A DNA stretch of 64,000 nt from Rhizobium sp. WSM4643. Its GTDB lineage: Bacteria > Pseudomonadota > Alphaproteobacteria > Rhizobiales > Rhizobiaceae. Shown one piece after another: positions 17,000 through 25,830 of this stretch. Below the pieces are notes generated by a model that saw only the letters and a list, made by a program, of their open reading frames with translations, was not told where the DNA came from and did not search any database. The stretch is from assembly GCF_025152745.1 (NCBI RefSeq), contig NZ_CP104040.1, positions 2,604,001 through 2,668,000 of the forward strand, read 5' to 3'. The stretch's first letter is position 1, and every line of letters starts with the position of its first letter. The position numbers and the translations under genes are program-made.

Positions 17000-17027
17000 T
17001 GTCTCCGGCAAAAACTGGAGATATCAC

Positions 17028-17912
17028 ATGCGCGTATTCGTCACTGGGGCCACCGGCTGGGTCGGCTCGGCTGTCGTCAATGAATTGATCGCCGCTGGCC
17101 ATCAGGTGCTCGGCCTCACCCGCTCGGACAAGGGAGCGGATCAACTGGCCGCTGCCGGCGCCGAAGTCCATCACGGCACGCTCGACGATCTGGGAAGTCT
17201 GAAAAGCGGTGCGGCTGAGGCAGACGCCGTGATCCATACGGCATTCAACCATGATTTCTCGAAATTCGCAGAGAACTGCGCCGCCGACCGGCGCGCCATC
17301 GAGGCACTCGGCGAAGCCCTCCAAGGCTCCGATCATCCGCTGCTGGTCACAGCCGGCCTCGGCTTTGCCCCCGGCCGCGTCGGCACCGAGAAGGATCCGC
17401 CTATGCCGACATCTGAGACCTACCCTCGCGCCTCCGAAATCACCGCGGTATCGCTTGTCGCGCGTGGCGTGCGGGCATCCACCGTCCGGCTCCCGCCCTC
17501 GGTGCATGGCCATGGGGACCACGGCTTCGTGCCGATCCTCATCGATTTGGCCCGGCAGAAGGGCGTCTCTGCCTATATCGGCGAAGGCCAGAACCGCTGG
17601 CCGGCCGTGCACAGGCTCGATGCCGCTCGTGTCTATCGGCTGGCGCTGGAGCGCGGCGCCGCCGGCGGCCCGTTCCTGGCAGTCGCGGAAGAGGGAGTTC
17701 CCTTCAGGCAGATCGCCGAGGTCATCGGCCGGCGGCTCGATGTGCCCGCCGTGTCGCTCTCACGGGAAGAAGCGGCCGAGCATTTCGGCTGGTTCGCCAT
17801 GTTCGCCGGCTTCGAGATCCCAACCTCTAGCGAGCACACCCGCGCGCTGCTCGGCTGGCAGCCGCAGGAACCCGGCCTGCTCGCCGACATCGACCATCCG
17901 GCCTATTTTTAA
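17028..17912 (+). CDS. NAD(P)-dependent epimerase/reductase (atypical SDR)
   Basis: A 294-residue Rossmann-fold protein starting [17 protein letters not shown], which carries the TGxxGxxG cofactor loop of atypical/extended SDRs. The segment [15 protein letters not shown] and the later [19 protein letters not shown] match the family of epimerase-like proteins often controlled by a divergent MmyB- or TetR-type regulator. A clear YxxxK is not present where expected (TYPRASEI), so the catalytic chemistry is uncertain. CTGGAG precedes the ATG at 17028. Probably a cytosolic stress or xenobiotic reductase. Confidence 0.85.
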   Translation: MRVFVTGATGWVGSAVVNELIAAGHQVLGLTRSDKGADQLAAAGAEVHHGTLDDLGSLKSGAAEADAVIHTAFNHDFSKFAENCAADRRAIEALGEALQGSDHPLLVTAGLGFAPGRVGTEKDPPMPTSETYPRASEITAVSLVARGVRASTVRLPPSVHGHGDHGFVPILIDLARQKGVSAYIGEGQNRWPAVHRLDAARVYRLALERGAAGGPFLAVAEEGVPFRQIAEVIGRRLDVPAVSLSREEAAEHFGWFAMFAGFEIPTSSEHTRALLGWQPQEPGLLADIDHPAYF

Positions 17913-18005
17913 GAGAGCCCATCCTTGCTGAGGCGCTCGGGGCCTGGAAGGAAGAGGTGGGCGCCCCCGTCGGAAATTAGGGAGCGCCTTCCCAAAAACA
18001 GCTGC

Positions 18006-18215
18006 CTAACGCGAGCGGCCCTCGTTCATGTCGGCCGGGTCGTAATTGATGTCCCAATCCTTTTCGGGCTTGTTCTTGCCAGGCGGGTTCTTGTTCACCG
18101 TCGCATCCTCGGAGCCGGTAATGACGGTCGGCTTGGCGCTGGCGACGCCGCTGCTCTTCCGGTCAGCCCGCGACTTGGCGAACTGGCCGGTGGCATCTTT
18201 TTTCGGATTGCCCAT
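18006..18215 (-). CDS. Small basic hydrophilic protein
   Basis: A 69-residue charged protein (starts MGNPKKDATGQFAKSRADRK, ends DPADMNEGRSR), predicted to be disordered. It begins one base after the stop of the 66-residue gene upstream (TGA-C-ATG), so the two form a bicistronic unit. No function is known to me. Confidence 0.7.
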   Translation of the reverse strand: MGNPKKDATGQFAKSRADRKSSGVASAKPTVITGSEDATVNKNPPGKNKPEKDWDINYDPADMNEGRSR

Positions 18216-18216
18216 G

Positions 18217-18417
18217 TCAATCGCCCTTCTGCTTCAGCGCGTCGCCGAGATCTCTCGTCTCGGGGTCGCGATTGTTTTCGCCATACGCATCGCGGTCGCG
18301 ATCCGGATCGTCCTTGGCCTTCATGTAGCCGCGGGGCTTATTTGCCTTCGGCCCTTCCCAGCGGGGTGACTGATCGGTCGTGCCGGGGGCGCCGTCTTTC
18401 GGTGTCGTCATGCCCAT
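18217..18417 (-). CDS. Small hydrophilic protein rich in Asp/Lys/Gly
   Basis: A 66-residue protein (starts MGMTTPKDGAPGTTDQSPRW, ends LGDALKQKGD). AGGAGG lies eight bases before the ATG at 18417, so the longer upstream frame is rejected. The composition resembles hydrophilin-like stress proteins. First gene of the two-gene unit with 18006. Confidence 0.7.
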   Translation of the reverse strand: MGMTTPKDGAPGTTDQSPRWEGPKANKPRGYMKAKDDPDRDRDAYGENNRDPETRDLGDALKQKGD

Positions 18418-18500
18418 CGTGGTTCCTCCTTGGTTGGAACAGGGAAAACCGAAAAGACCAGCAAGTGTTCCCGCGGCAATACTTTCGCGCGAAGCGCGCT

Positions 18501-18926
18501 CTATCGTAGCGAGGCAAGCGTGGCGCAGCAGAAAGCAAGCAAAGTGACCACGGCATTGACCGCGTGCGAATATTCCCATTGGGTGCGAAGGCTTTCCCAA
18601 TTTTCCGGCTGCACGGTCCAGTTCTCCGTCGCCGCATTCGCCGGCTGGGTGAAGATCATGAAGATGACGAGATTGAGCGCGATCAGCGCGGCTGCCGCAA
18701 CCGACAACATCATTGCGCTTCCATCAGCCCTGAGGGTCACGGCGTTGCCGATATTGGCCACGAGCGCCAGCGGCAGGAGCAGACCGACGATCCACCATCC
18801 GGCATAGGCCTGCTGCGCGATAAAATAGTCCGCCTTCGCCATCCCGATCTTGTTCAGGAGCGCGAAGGCGTGCGCTGCAGGTGCCACGAGCGCCAGGCCC
18901 GCTATGATGATGGCCAGGAATCTCAT
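18501..18926 (-). CDS. DUF1772-type integral membrane protein
   Basis: A 141-residue membrane protein with four predicted helices (about residues 2-22, 40-60, 72-92 and 120-138). The conserved QPANAATENWTVQPENWESLRTQWEYSHAVNA loop before the last helix is typical of the DUF1772 (anthrone-oxygenase-like) group, which often carries an R-x-x-W-E-x-x-H pattern. Bacterial members are uncharacterised membrane proteins. It stands alone, with about 80 bp to the small protein gene downstream. Confidence 0.8.
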   Translation of the reverse strand: MRFLAIIIAGLALVAPAAHAFALLNKIGMAKADYFIAQQAYAGWWIVGLLLPLALVANIGNAVTLRADGSAMMLSVAAAALIALNLVIFMIFTQPANAATENWTVQPENWESLRTQWEYSHAVNAVVTLLAFCCATLASLR

Positions 18927-19030
18927 GGCGGATAAACCATCCGAAGGACGAAGGGTTCCAGCAGAAAATATGGAACAGTGTCGTCCGCCATCGGTTGATC
19001 AGAGGTCCACCTCAACCATGGAGCCGAAAA

Positions 19031-19204
19031 ATGAGCAAGACCAACGTTCGTGAACTTCGGAAACGCGCCGAACAGCAGGTCAAGAACACCAGCGCCGGCG
19101 GCCATCTCGGCGGTACATATTTCGGGCAGCAACCGGACGGAAAAACTGCCTCGTCGACGACCAACGACAGCGCCAAAGCGCGGCCGAATGACGGAAGCAA
19201 ATAA
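19031..19204 (+). CDS. Small hydrophilic protein
   Basis: A 57-residue protein (starts MSKTNVRELRKRAEQQVKNT, ends NDGSK) with a basic helical N-terminus and a Gly/Ser/Asn-rich tail. ATG 19031 has GGAG at good distance and the coding signal starts there rather than at a GTG or ATG upstream. Function unknown. Confidence 0.6.
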   Translation: MSKTNVRELRKRAEQQVKNTSAGGHLGGTYFGQQPDGKTASSTTNDSAKARPNDGSK

Positions 19205-19337
19205 TCGCCGGTGCGTTTCACCTCCCAGGAAAGCCCCCTGCTCCAGCCGCTATTGAATGGAGACGCCGCCGCGCTAGCTTCTGGTCGCGGCCGAGCGGCC
19301 GCGGGATACGATCTTCGGGCGAAGGCGGAGGGGCGAC

Positions 19338-20264
19338 GTGGCATCCTATTCGATTGACGATGCGATCCGGGAACTTGCCCCGGCTCTCGGCAAGGCGCCG
19401 GCAGGCGCGGTCAGCGGCGAATGGACCGCCACCACGATGCAGGCGGGGCGTTCCTCCCGGAGGGGCGGCTACCTCGATGCCGAGGGAAAGCATGTCCCGG
19501 AGGATTCCAGGCATCCGCTCGACAGCATCGCGGATGTCGTCGAAAAGCTCGCTGCCTCAGAGGGGCCACGTTTCAACAAGATGGTGATCCGCTGGAAGAA
19601 GCCGAAATTTCCGTTCATGCAGGCGAAGATCGCGCTCGAAACCAGTTATGACCAGACGATCGTACCGCGCGGCCCCGACGACCCGATCTACGAGATTGCT
19701 GCGGCTGCGCGGCGCGCCTTCTGGCAGAGCCGCGGCACACTGCAGGAGGACTTCGCCGTCGAGCGCGGAACGGCCAATATTCACGCCCAGACAAAATGGT
19801 TCGGCCCGCATCGCCGCATCCTCGCCATCCACACGCCGGGAAGACTGACACTTGCCACTGACGGGCTGTCGACCCCCTGGGCCGGCATATCCGAGCCGGA
19901 GAACGGCGTCGAATGCGAGCTTTTCATGAAATTCGACGCTGCGAGACTGGATACGGCGGGGATCGAAAACTGGGCGAACCTGTTGATCAACATCGGAGAC
20001 CTCGTGGCAGACGGTCATCGCGTCGCCCGCGATGTCGAGAAGCACGGCGCCATCCTGTTCTGCCGACTGACCGAGGATTATCTCCCGATGTCCCGCATCA
20101 TGCTGAGCCGCGACGCAGGCCGGATCGATGGCCTGCCTTTCGGCTCCGTACCGCTGATCCGCGCGACCCCGATCGCCGAAGCCGAAATCGAAGGGCAGGA
20201 CCTTTCCGACGACTGGGGCGCCACGGCCGCCCGGCACGCTCTCGCCAAACGCGCCATCAGATGA
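19338..20264 (+). CDS. Uncharacterised 308-residue protein, weak suppressor-of-fused similarity
   Basis: Begins at GTG 19338 with GGAGGGG upstream. The C-terminal ~170 residues contain RRILAIHTPGRLTLATDGLS, NGVECELFMKFDA, WANLLINIGDLV and PLIRATPIAEAEI. This pattern resembles the SUFU-like domain seen in some bacterial proteins associated with polymorphic toxins. The N-terminal part (residues ~1-110) is rich in charged residues with no family seen. There is no signal peptide. The similarity is by eye and modest; no function is claimed. Confidence 0.65.
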   Translation: MASYSIDDAIRELAPALGKAPAGAVSGEWTATTMQAGRSSRRGGYLDAEGKHVPEDSRHPLDSIADVVEKLAASEGPRFNKMVIRWKKPKFPFMQAKIALETSYDQTIVPRGPDDPIYEIAAAARRAFWQSRGTLQEDFAVERGTANIHAQTKWFGPHRRILAIHTPGRLTLATDGLSTPWAGISEPENGVECELFMKFDAARLDTAGIENWANLLINIGDLVADGHRVARDVEKHGAILFCRLTEDYLPMSRIMLSRDAGRIDGLPFGSVPLIRATPIAEAEIEGQDLSDDWGATAARHALAKRAIR

Positions 20265-20301
20265 TCTCAGCCGGATCGACTCAATCCGGCGCGATCTTTT
20301 G

Positions 20302-20751
20302 CTATTCCTGGATGTCGGGTTCGACGATTCTCGCGAGGTTTCGAAGCGACTCCTGCCAGCCGAGATAACAAGCCTCGGGCGGAATGACGTCAGGCACACC
20401 TGCCTGCACGATATCCACCTCAGTGCCGACCGAAACCTTCTTCAGCGTCACGGTGACTTCCATTTCGCCAGGCAGGTTGGGGTCGTCGAACCTATCGGTG
20501 TAGCGCAGGCGTTCGCCCGGGACGAGCTCGAGATATTCGCCGCCGAAGGCGTGGCTATTGCCCGTCGTGAAGTTGCGGAAGGACATTCTGAACGTGCCGC
20601 CGACAACCGGCTCCGAATGATGCACGGTGCAGAGGAAGCCGTTCGGCGGAAGCCACTTGGCAAGCGCGTCCGCCTCCAGGAATGCGCGATAGACTTTCTC
20701 CGGGCTGGTCGCCAGAACGCGGTGCAGGCGTATGGTACTCGGCATGGTCAT
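20302..20751 (-). CDS. SRPBCC (AHSA1-like) domain protein
   Basis: A 149-residue START/AHSA1-type protein. The fold signature is clear: TIRLHRVLATSPEKVYRAFLEADALAKWLPP, VVGGTFRMSFRNFTTGNSHAFGGEYLELVPGERLRYT and the terminal GWQESLRNLARIVEP helix. Members bind hydrophobic ligands in a deep cavity and are often cotranscribed with ArsR regulators; none is adjacent here. Complete and of normal length. Confidence 0.9.
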   Translation of the reverse strand: MTMPSTIRLHRVLATSPEKVYRAFLEADALAKWLPPNGFLCTVHHSEPVVGGTFRMSFRNFTTGNSHAFGGEYLELVPGERLRYTDRFDDPNLPGEMEVTVTLKKVSVGTEVDIVQAGVPDVIPPEACYLGWQESLRNLARIVEPDIQE

Positions 20752-20837
20752 GATCCTTTTGAATGGACTGAATGGACGAACCTAGGACGGGTGGGGCTTG
20801 GCCGATCCGACACCGGATCGAACTTTTCTTCAAGAAA

Positions 20838-20951
20838 AATTGCTAAAAGCATGTCACGCAAAAGTGTGCAGCCGTTTTGCGATAACGATATGCGTGGAAA
20901 CAAAGACCTAAAGCGCAAGAGAAAACGCTGAAAGATTGGGACGCGCTTTAG
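20838..20951. repeat. Dispersed rhizobial intergenic element, copy 1
   Basis: Contains AAAGTGTGCAGCCGTTTTGC, then AAACAAAGACCTAAAGCGC and a closing GCGCTTTAG that pairs with CTAAAGCGC. A second relative with the same order of motifs is at 57937-58042 (GAGTGCGCAGCGGCTTTGCG, ACCAAAGAGTTAGAACG, then ATGTTCTAG). Confidence 0.5.
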
Positions 20952-21420
20952 GGCATCGCGGCTCAACCGGGCATGCCTTCGAACTGCGGAAGATCGAGCG
21001 GCCTTGCCCAGGCCAGCCGGCGCCGGGTGAACATCTCCACCCCGGCTCGATCAGTTCGGGCCGGTCGAGGCTGCTTAGCGTTACGAAGACGAGGCCGGGA
21101 AAGGCCGTTCTGACGAATCAGGAGATTTACCGCCACGCCGAGGCAGTCGTCGCCACGTTCCTGCCGGCATTTCTGATCCAGATAAGCGATGAACACCGCC
21201 GAAGATCCGGGCCGCAGAGTCCGACAATGACTGGAATTTTCCACGCGTGCCAACGAGCCGACTGTCACAAAGCTGCCGCTCAATCGTCAGCAAATCGCCC
21301 CCTTATCGCCGCACCGTGCCCTCTTAAAGGTTCCATCGTCACGACCTCGCCCTGCCTTTGAGGGCTGAGCGATTGACCGAGGCGGTCCTGCTGCCAACCA
21401 AATCATGCACTTGAAGAGGA
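20952..21420. other. Intergenic region, no supported gene
   Basis: About 470 bp. A minus-strand frame at 20963-21283 and others are open, but none has a recognisable domain, good initiation signal or consistent codon use. It may contain a decayed gene. The promoter of the DUF4168 gene should lie in its right end. Confidence 0.4.
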
Positions 21421-21894
21421 ATGAATATGATCACTCGTTACACATCTGTCGCAACATTGAGCGCGGCAGTCTTCAGTCTGCTTGCTTTCAGCCCGGCATC
21501 CGCTGTCGACATGGCCCAGGCGCAACAGCAGCCGGCGCAGGCGCAACCGCAGGGACAGCCCGGCGGCAGCGGTGCGACCGCTCCCGTCAGCGATCAGAAA
21601 ATCGAGGCCTTCGCCGTTGCCTATCTGCAGGTCGACAAGGTGAGACAGGAATATTCCGCCAAGATCGGCGCGACGAAGGACGAGGCCGCCAAGCAGCAGT
21701 TGCAGGAAGAAGCCAAGAAGCAGATGGTCGATACCGTCCAGGCTTCTCCCGATATCTCCGTCGAGGAATACTCGTCGATCCTGACGGCCGCGCAGAGCGA
21801 CCCGGCTCTGGCCAAGAAGGTTCTGGAAAAGATCGGCACGCCGCCCCCGGGCCAGCAACAACAGCAGCAGGGGCAGCAGCCGCCGCAGCAATAA
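21421..21894 (+). CDS. DUF4168 exported protein
   Basis: A 157-residue protein with a Sec signal peptide (SVATLSAAVFSLLAFSPASAV), then a Gln/Pro-rich linker, a DUF4168 helical domain (residues ~55-135: VSDQKIEAFAVAYLQVDKVR ... SPDISVEEYSSILTAAQSDP) and a Gln-rich tail. DUF4168 proteins are periplasmic or surface proteins of unknown role. GAAGAGGA precedes the start. Confidence 0.85.
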   Translation: MNMITRYTSVATLSAAVFSLLAFSPASAVDMAQAQQQPAQAQPQGQPGGSGATAPVSDQKIEAFAVAYLQVDKVRQEYSAKIGATKDEAAKQQLQEEAKKQMVDTVQASPDISVEEYSSILTAAQSDPALAKKVLEKIGTPPPGQQQQQQGQQPPQQ

Positions 21895-22012
21895 GGCAAC
21901 GCAGCGCTTATGTCGCCACGAATAGGCAGCGGACGCCTTACCGTTCGCGCCGGAAGCAGAGCCCGCCATTTGCCGGGCTCTGTTCACCTCGCCACGGCGA
22001 CGACGGGATCGC

Positions 22013-22399
22013 TCAATATTCGGACCCGCTCTTGTTGTGCAGGTCGTGCCGTTCGGTTCCCGCCAGCGGCGGATTGAAGATGCTGACGAGAATAAGGTCC
22101 TGATCCTTGCCGCCGCGCAGATAATGCCGGTCGTGCTTGTCGAGCACGTAGATATCGCCGGCCCGGATCGGAAAGACGTTGCCGTCCATATCCTCCACTT
22201 CGCCCTCGCCCTTGATGCAATAGCAGGCCTCCAGATGATTGCGGTACTGAAGCAGGGCCTCGCTATTGGCGCGAACGACGGTATGGCACACGGTAAAGCC
22301 CATGCCGTCGTCTTTGGTCAGCAGGCGGTGGCTCGTGCCGTTGCCCCAGTCGACGAAACGCTCGGTGAGTTCCACCTCCTTCAGATTTCTGACGAACAT
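22013..22399 (-). CDS. ectC: Orphan ectoine synthase (EctC)
   Basis: A 128-residue cupin-fold protein that matches EctC along its length: [68 protein letters not shown]. The Glu of LEACY, the Tyr of GDIYVLD and the His of DKHDRHYL correspond to the residues that bind catalytic iron in characterised EctC. The enzyme closes N-acetyl-diaminobutyrate to the osmolyte ectoine. No ectA, ectB or ectD is visible in the window, so this copy is solitary. CAGGAG precedes ATG 22399. It is divergent from a LysR regulator. Confidence 0.9.
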   Translation of the reverse strand: MFVRNLKEVELTERFVDWGNGTSHRLLTKDDGMGFTVCHTVVRANSEALLQYRNHLEACYCIKGEGEVEDMDGNVFPIRAGDIYVLDKHDRHYLRGGKDQDLILVSIFNPPLAGTERHDLHNKSGSEY

Positions 22400-22529
22400 C
22401 GCCGATTCTCCTGACAAATTATTGAAGATGTAGCGATGATTCATTTTCATCGCCCACCACAATTAGCTATTGAAATGGCCGGCGTTTTCAAATGATGATT
22501 CCTGCGTCATCTGTTAGGAAATTTTACAC

Positions 22530-23408
22530 ATGCAGTTGCCGCCGCTGAATGCCTTGCGCGCTTTCGAAGCCACGGCCCGCCTGATGAGCCTTTCGAAAGC
22601 GGGCGACGAGCTGCACGTCACCCATGCGGCGATCAGCCATCAAATCAAGCATCTGGAAAACTGGCTCGGCCGCAAGCTGCTGCAGAAATCGGGCCGCGGC
22701 GTTGCGTTGACCGCAGCCGGCAGCGAATATTACCGGGCCATCTCCGGATCGCTGGCGGCGATTGCGCATGCGACCGGCAACATGCGACGCGATCACGACA
22801 TGCGCGCCATCACCGTCGGCTGCATTCCCTCGATCGCATCGCGCTGGCTCGTCCCTGCCCTGCCCTCGTTCCAGGAAAGCAACCCCGATCTCGACGTCAG
22901 GATCGTCTATGCCCGCGCCGAAGAACGCTTCGACGACGAGAGCCTCGACGTGCTCATCACCATGGGCGAGGATCTGAGCGGCGGCAGGGAAAGCCGCCTG
23001 CTCTTCTCCCGCCGCAACCAGCCTGTCGCCAGCCGCCACTACATTACCAAACGCAACTGGACGATCGGCGACGTCTCGCTCGGCGGCACCGATCTGCTGC
23101 ACGACGAATCCATCGACGGCTGGAAGGAATGGTTCCGCAAGGCCGGCCAGAAAGCGCCGGAGCCGCTTCGAGGCCCGATATTCCAGGATTTCAACATGCT
23201 TGCGACGGCCGTGATCGCCGGGCATGGTGTGGCGCTCTGCCCAGTCGAGGTGTTCCGCCGGGAGATCGAGCGCGGCGATCTGCTGGTGCTTTCCGACATC
23301 GCGACGGCTGAGAACCAGGGCTATTACGTCATATCGAACAGCTGGGCGAAAAAGCCGGTGCGCCGCTTCATCGACTGGTTCATGACAGAGTGCGGATCGG
23401 GAGCGTGA
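22530..23408 (+). CDS. LysR-family regulator, GcvA-type
   Basis: A 292-residue LysR-type regulator. Residues 1-60 form the winged helix-turn-helix (LNALRAFEATARLMSLSKAG, ELHVTHAAISHQIKHLENWL) with the PPLNALRAFE start typical of GcvA-like members. The rest is the periplasmic-binding-like effector domain (ITVGCIPSIASRWLVPALPSF, FNMLATAVIAGHGVALCP). It is divergent from ectC with about 130 bp between them and is probably its regulator. Confidence 0.92.
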   Translation: MQLPPLNALRAFEATARLMSLSKAGDELHVTHAAISHQIKHLENWLGRKLLQKSGRGVALTAAGSEYYRAISGSLAAIAHATGNMRRDHDMRAITVGCIPSIASRWLVPALPSFQESNPDLDVRIVYARAEERFDDESLDVLITMGEDLSGGRESRLLFSRRNQPVASRHYITKRNWTIGDVSLGGTDLLHDESIDGWKEWFRKAGQKAPEPLRGPIFQDFNMLATAVIAGHGVALCPVEVFRREIERGDLLVLSDIATAENQGYYVISNSWAKKPVRRFIDWFMTECGSGA

Positions 23409-23630
23409 GATCCCCTGCCCTCAGTTTGTCGAGAGGGTCGCCGCCGAGACGATGGATGCAAATGGGTCGCGGTAATAAAGACATGGCATAAGCCCATCCG
23501 TGTGCGAGTTGGGCAGAGGTTGGGGATTGTTAATCAGAAATACCTAATGTAAATCTTGGCGTGCACAGGTTGTGCGGGATCTGATTTGCTACATTATCTG
23601 GTTTTACATGCGACTAGGGAGGGCCTGGAC

Positions 23631-25283
23631 ATGCGGAAAATTCATGCGGCCCCCTCGGCGCTCGGACAAACACAGTCAAAAGCTTCGAGCTCGATCGACC
23701 GGCTTTTGTTCTTTGACCGCGATTTCAATCCCGTCGCGAATTTGCTGGGCAATGAGCTGCCTGCTTCTGTCAAACCAGCAGTGTCGTTTTGGCAGTATTT
23801 TCCAGAATTGGACAAATCGGCGATTACGCTCGCCCTCCGTTCATTGGGCGACAGCGCTCAGCCTTTGCGAATATCGGGTAATCTTGGCACGCCAGCGTCG
23901 CACGGACTGACGATCTATCGGATCGGAGATCTGTTTGCCGTAGTTCGGTCCGAGGAATCTGTCGACGATGAACGCGCAACCCTTTTGCACCTGGCCACCC
24001 ACGATCCACTCACTGGACTGCCGAACCGACGCCAGTTCAGTGAGGACCTCACTATATTGCTACAGGAGACCGCCGGTTCGAACGAGACTTTGTCCCTGAT
24101 GCAACTCGATCTTGACGATTTCAAACCCGTTAACGACACGCTTGGGCATCCGGCCGGCGACAAGCTTCTTCAGCTCGCTGCAGGCCGCATTCAAGAGTGC
24201 CTTACCGAGGACGACAGAGCCTATCGACTGGCGGGTGACGAATTCACCGTCATATCAAGAGGCCCGGGACATCCCGCCAAAGGACACCAGCTAGCAGAAG
24301 CTTTGGTTGATGCATTCAAAAAGCCCTTCACGATAGATGGCATCGCGCTATTTGTCGGTGCCAGCATCGGCATATCAGCTGCTCCACCGGACGGTACAAG
24401 TCCGGAGCAGCTGATGAAGGCGTCCGACGTCGCACTCTACGCCGCGAAGAAGGACGGGCGCGGTCGCGCGAGACCCTTTGATCCCTCAATGCTTGAGTTG
24501 CTGGAACAACGCGAACTGCTGCGCCGCAGCCTTCGCATGGCTCTGGTCCAACAACAATTCTCTGTAGAGTACCAACCCATTGCCGAGGGCGGCAGCATTG
24601 TCGGCTTCGAAGCATTGCTCAGATGGCACCACCCTCTCCTTGGAATAATCCCACCAACGGCATTCATTCCGATGGCCGAGGCCGATGGAATGATGCCGGA
24701 AATAGGTGCCTGGGTCTTGGAGCAGGCATGTCGCGAGGCAATGAAGTGGCCGCAGAACTATATCGTCGCTGTCAATTTGTCCGCGGCTGAATTCTTGACG
24801 AGCGGCCTCACGGATCGGGTGTCCCAGACGCTGGACCTGGTCGGGCTACCGCCCGACCGTCTGGAGCTTGAAATAACCGAAAGCGTGCTCCTTGAGCGGA
24901 CCGTCAACAATATCGATACGTTGAACACTCTCAACGTGCTGGGCATACGAATCTCGCTTGATGATTTCGGGACCGAATATTCCTCCCTGAGTTATCTGAA
25001 GACATTCCCTTTCGACACGATCAAAATCGACAAATACTTTATCACCGATCTGGAAAGCGATCCGAAAAGCCAGACGATCGTCCGCTGTATCGTCAACCTC
25101 GCACATGGTCTTGACATGCAGGTGACGGCCGAAGGGGTCGAGACTCCGGCTCAGGCGGAATGGTTGGGCAGTGTGGGCTGCGACAGGCTTCAGGGCTATC
25201 TGGTGAGCAGGCCGCTTCCGGTCGAGGCGATCGGCGAGTTCATCAACCGGGCTGAAACATCCGTGAGCCACGTTCTGGTATAA
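23631..25283 (+). CDS. GGDEF-EAL cyclic di-GMP enzyme
   Basis: A 550-residue cytosolic protein. Residues ~20-115 form an unrecognised sensory region, ~120-280 a GGDEF domain (HDPLTGLPNRRQFSEDL; signature RLAGDEFTVI, AGDEF instead of GGDEF) and ~300-540 an EAL domain with GFEALLRW, LELEITES, SLDDFGTEYSSLSYLK, IKIDKYF, AEGVET and QGYLVSRPL. The catalytic EAL and metal-binding motifs are present, with one change (G to E in DDFGTEYS). No RxxD inhibitory site precedes AGDEF. It can plausibly make and/or hydrolyse c-di-GMP. Start: ATG 23631 with AGGGAGGG upstream. It ends 43 bp before the partner-switching genes, so it may be cotranscribed. Confidence 0.92.
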   Translation: MRKIHAAPSALGQTQSKASSSIDRLLFFDRDFNPVANLLGNELPASVKPAVSFWQYFPELDKSAITLALRSLGDSAQPLRISGNLGTPASHGLTIYRIGDLFAVVRSEESVDDERATLLHLATHDPLTGLPNRRQFSEDLTILLQETAGSNETLSLMQLDLDDFKPVNDTLGHPAGDKLLQLAAGRIQECLTEDDRAYRLAGDEFTVISRGPGHPAKGHQLAEALVDAFKKPFTIDGIALFVGASIGISAAPPDGTSPEQLMKASDVALYAAKKDGRGRARPFDPSMLELLEQRELLRRSLRMALVQQQFSVEYQPIAEGGSIVGFEALLRWHHPLLGIIPPTAFIPMAEADGMMPEIGAWVLEQACREAMKWPQNYIVAVNLSAAEFLTSGLTDRVSQTLDLVGLPPDRLELEITESVLLERTVNNIDTLNTLNVLGIRISLDDFGTEYSSLSYLKTFPFDTIKIDKYFITDLESDPKSQTIVRCIVNLAHGLDMQVTAEGVETPAQAEWLGSVGCDRLQGYLVSRPLPVEAIGEFINRAETSVSHVLV

Positions 25284-25326
25284 AGAACGAGTGATTTTTG
25301 AGGGCATCTGACGCTCCAGACAACTG

Positions 25327-25830
25327 ATGGAGGCTGTATTGGAAGAGGAAGCATCTGGCTTCGATGACCATGCATTGGCGCCGATGGTATCGCTGGAATT
25401 GAACGTTGCGACGTTCAAATCTCAGTGGCAGTTTTGCGACAGGATTACCGAATATCTCTCAGACATTCTCGGCCAAGGTCACAGCGATCCCGCTCGATAT
25501 TCGAATTTTCTTTCCGTCGCAGCCAACGAGCTCGTTGAACTAGCCTTTCGCTCGACGGGTGAGCCGGGAAGGATAAGTTTCAGTCTCTATCGGGGCGCGA
25601 CGTTCAACCGGCTGAGAATTGCCTTTGCCCGCGAGGACCGCGAGAGTACGAGTATGAAATCAAGTGAACGCCAGTCTCTACCGGGCGCCGGGTCTGACCT
25701 GAAGTCCGGCGGGACGATTTTGCTCAGAGATCTGGCAACCATATTCCGCGCCGCTATCCGAATTGAGCAAGACGGCGCCCGCAGGATGCAAATCATCGCG
25801 GATTTCCCCTCGGCCGAGGATTTCCGATGA
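25327..25830 (+). CDS. Putative HATPase-like regulator of the partner-switching cluster (1)
   Basis: A 167-residue protein. The middle contains RYSNFLSVAANELVELAFRS, which resembles the N-box helix of GHKL/anti-sigma-factor kinases, followed by SFSLYRGATFNRLRIAF as the next beta-strand pair. The ATP lid glycines are not clear. The family resembles uncharacterised proteins that precede STAS and SpoIIE genes. Its stop overlaps the next ATG by four bases (ATGA). ATG 25327 lacks a strong binding site; ATG 25384 is an alternative start. The likely role is binding or phosphorylating a STAS partner, by inference from the neighbours. Confidence 0.6.
   Translation: MEAVLEEEASGFDDHALAPMVSLELNVATFKSQWQFCDRITEYLSDILGQGHSDPARYSNFLSVAANELVELAFRSTGEPGRISFSLYRGATFNRLRIAFAREDRESTSMKSSERQSLPGAGSDLKSGGTILLRDLATIFRAAIRIEQDGARRMQIIADFPSAEDFR

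Noticed and set aside
20963..21283. 106-residue minus-strand frame
   Set aside because: No recognisable domain, no good start and mixed codon use; recorded only as intergenic.
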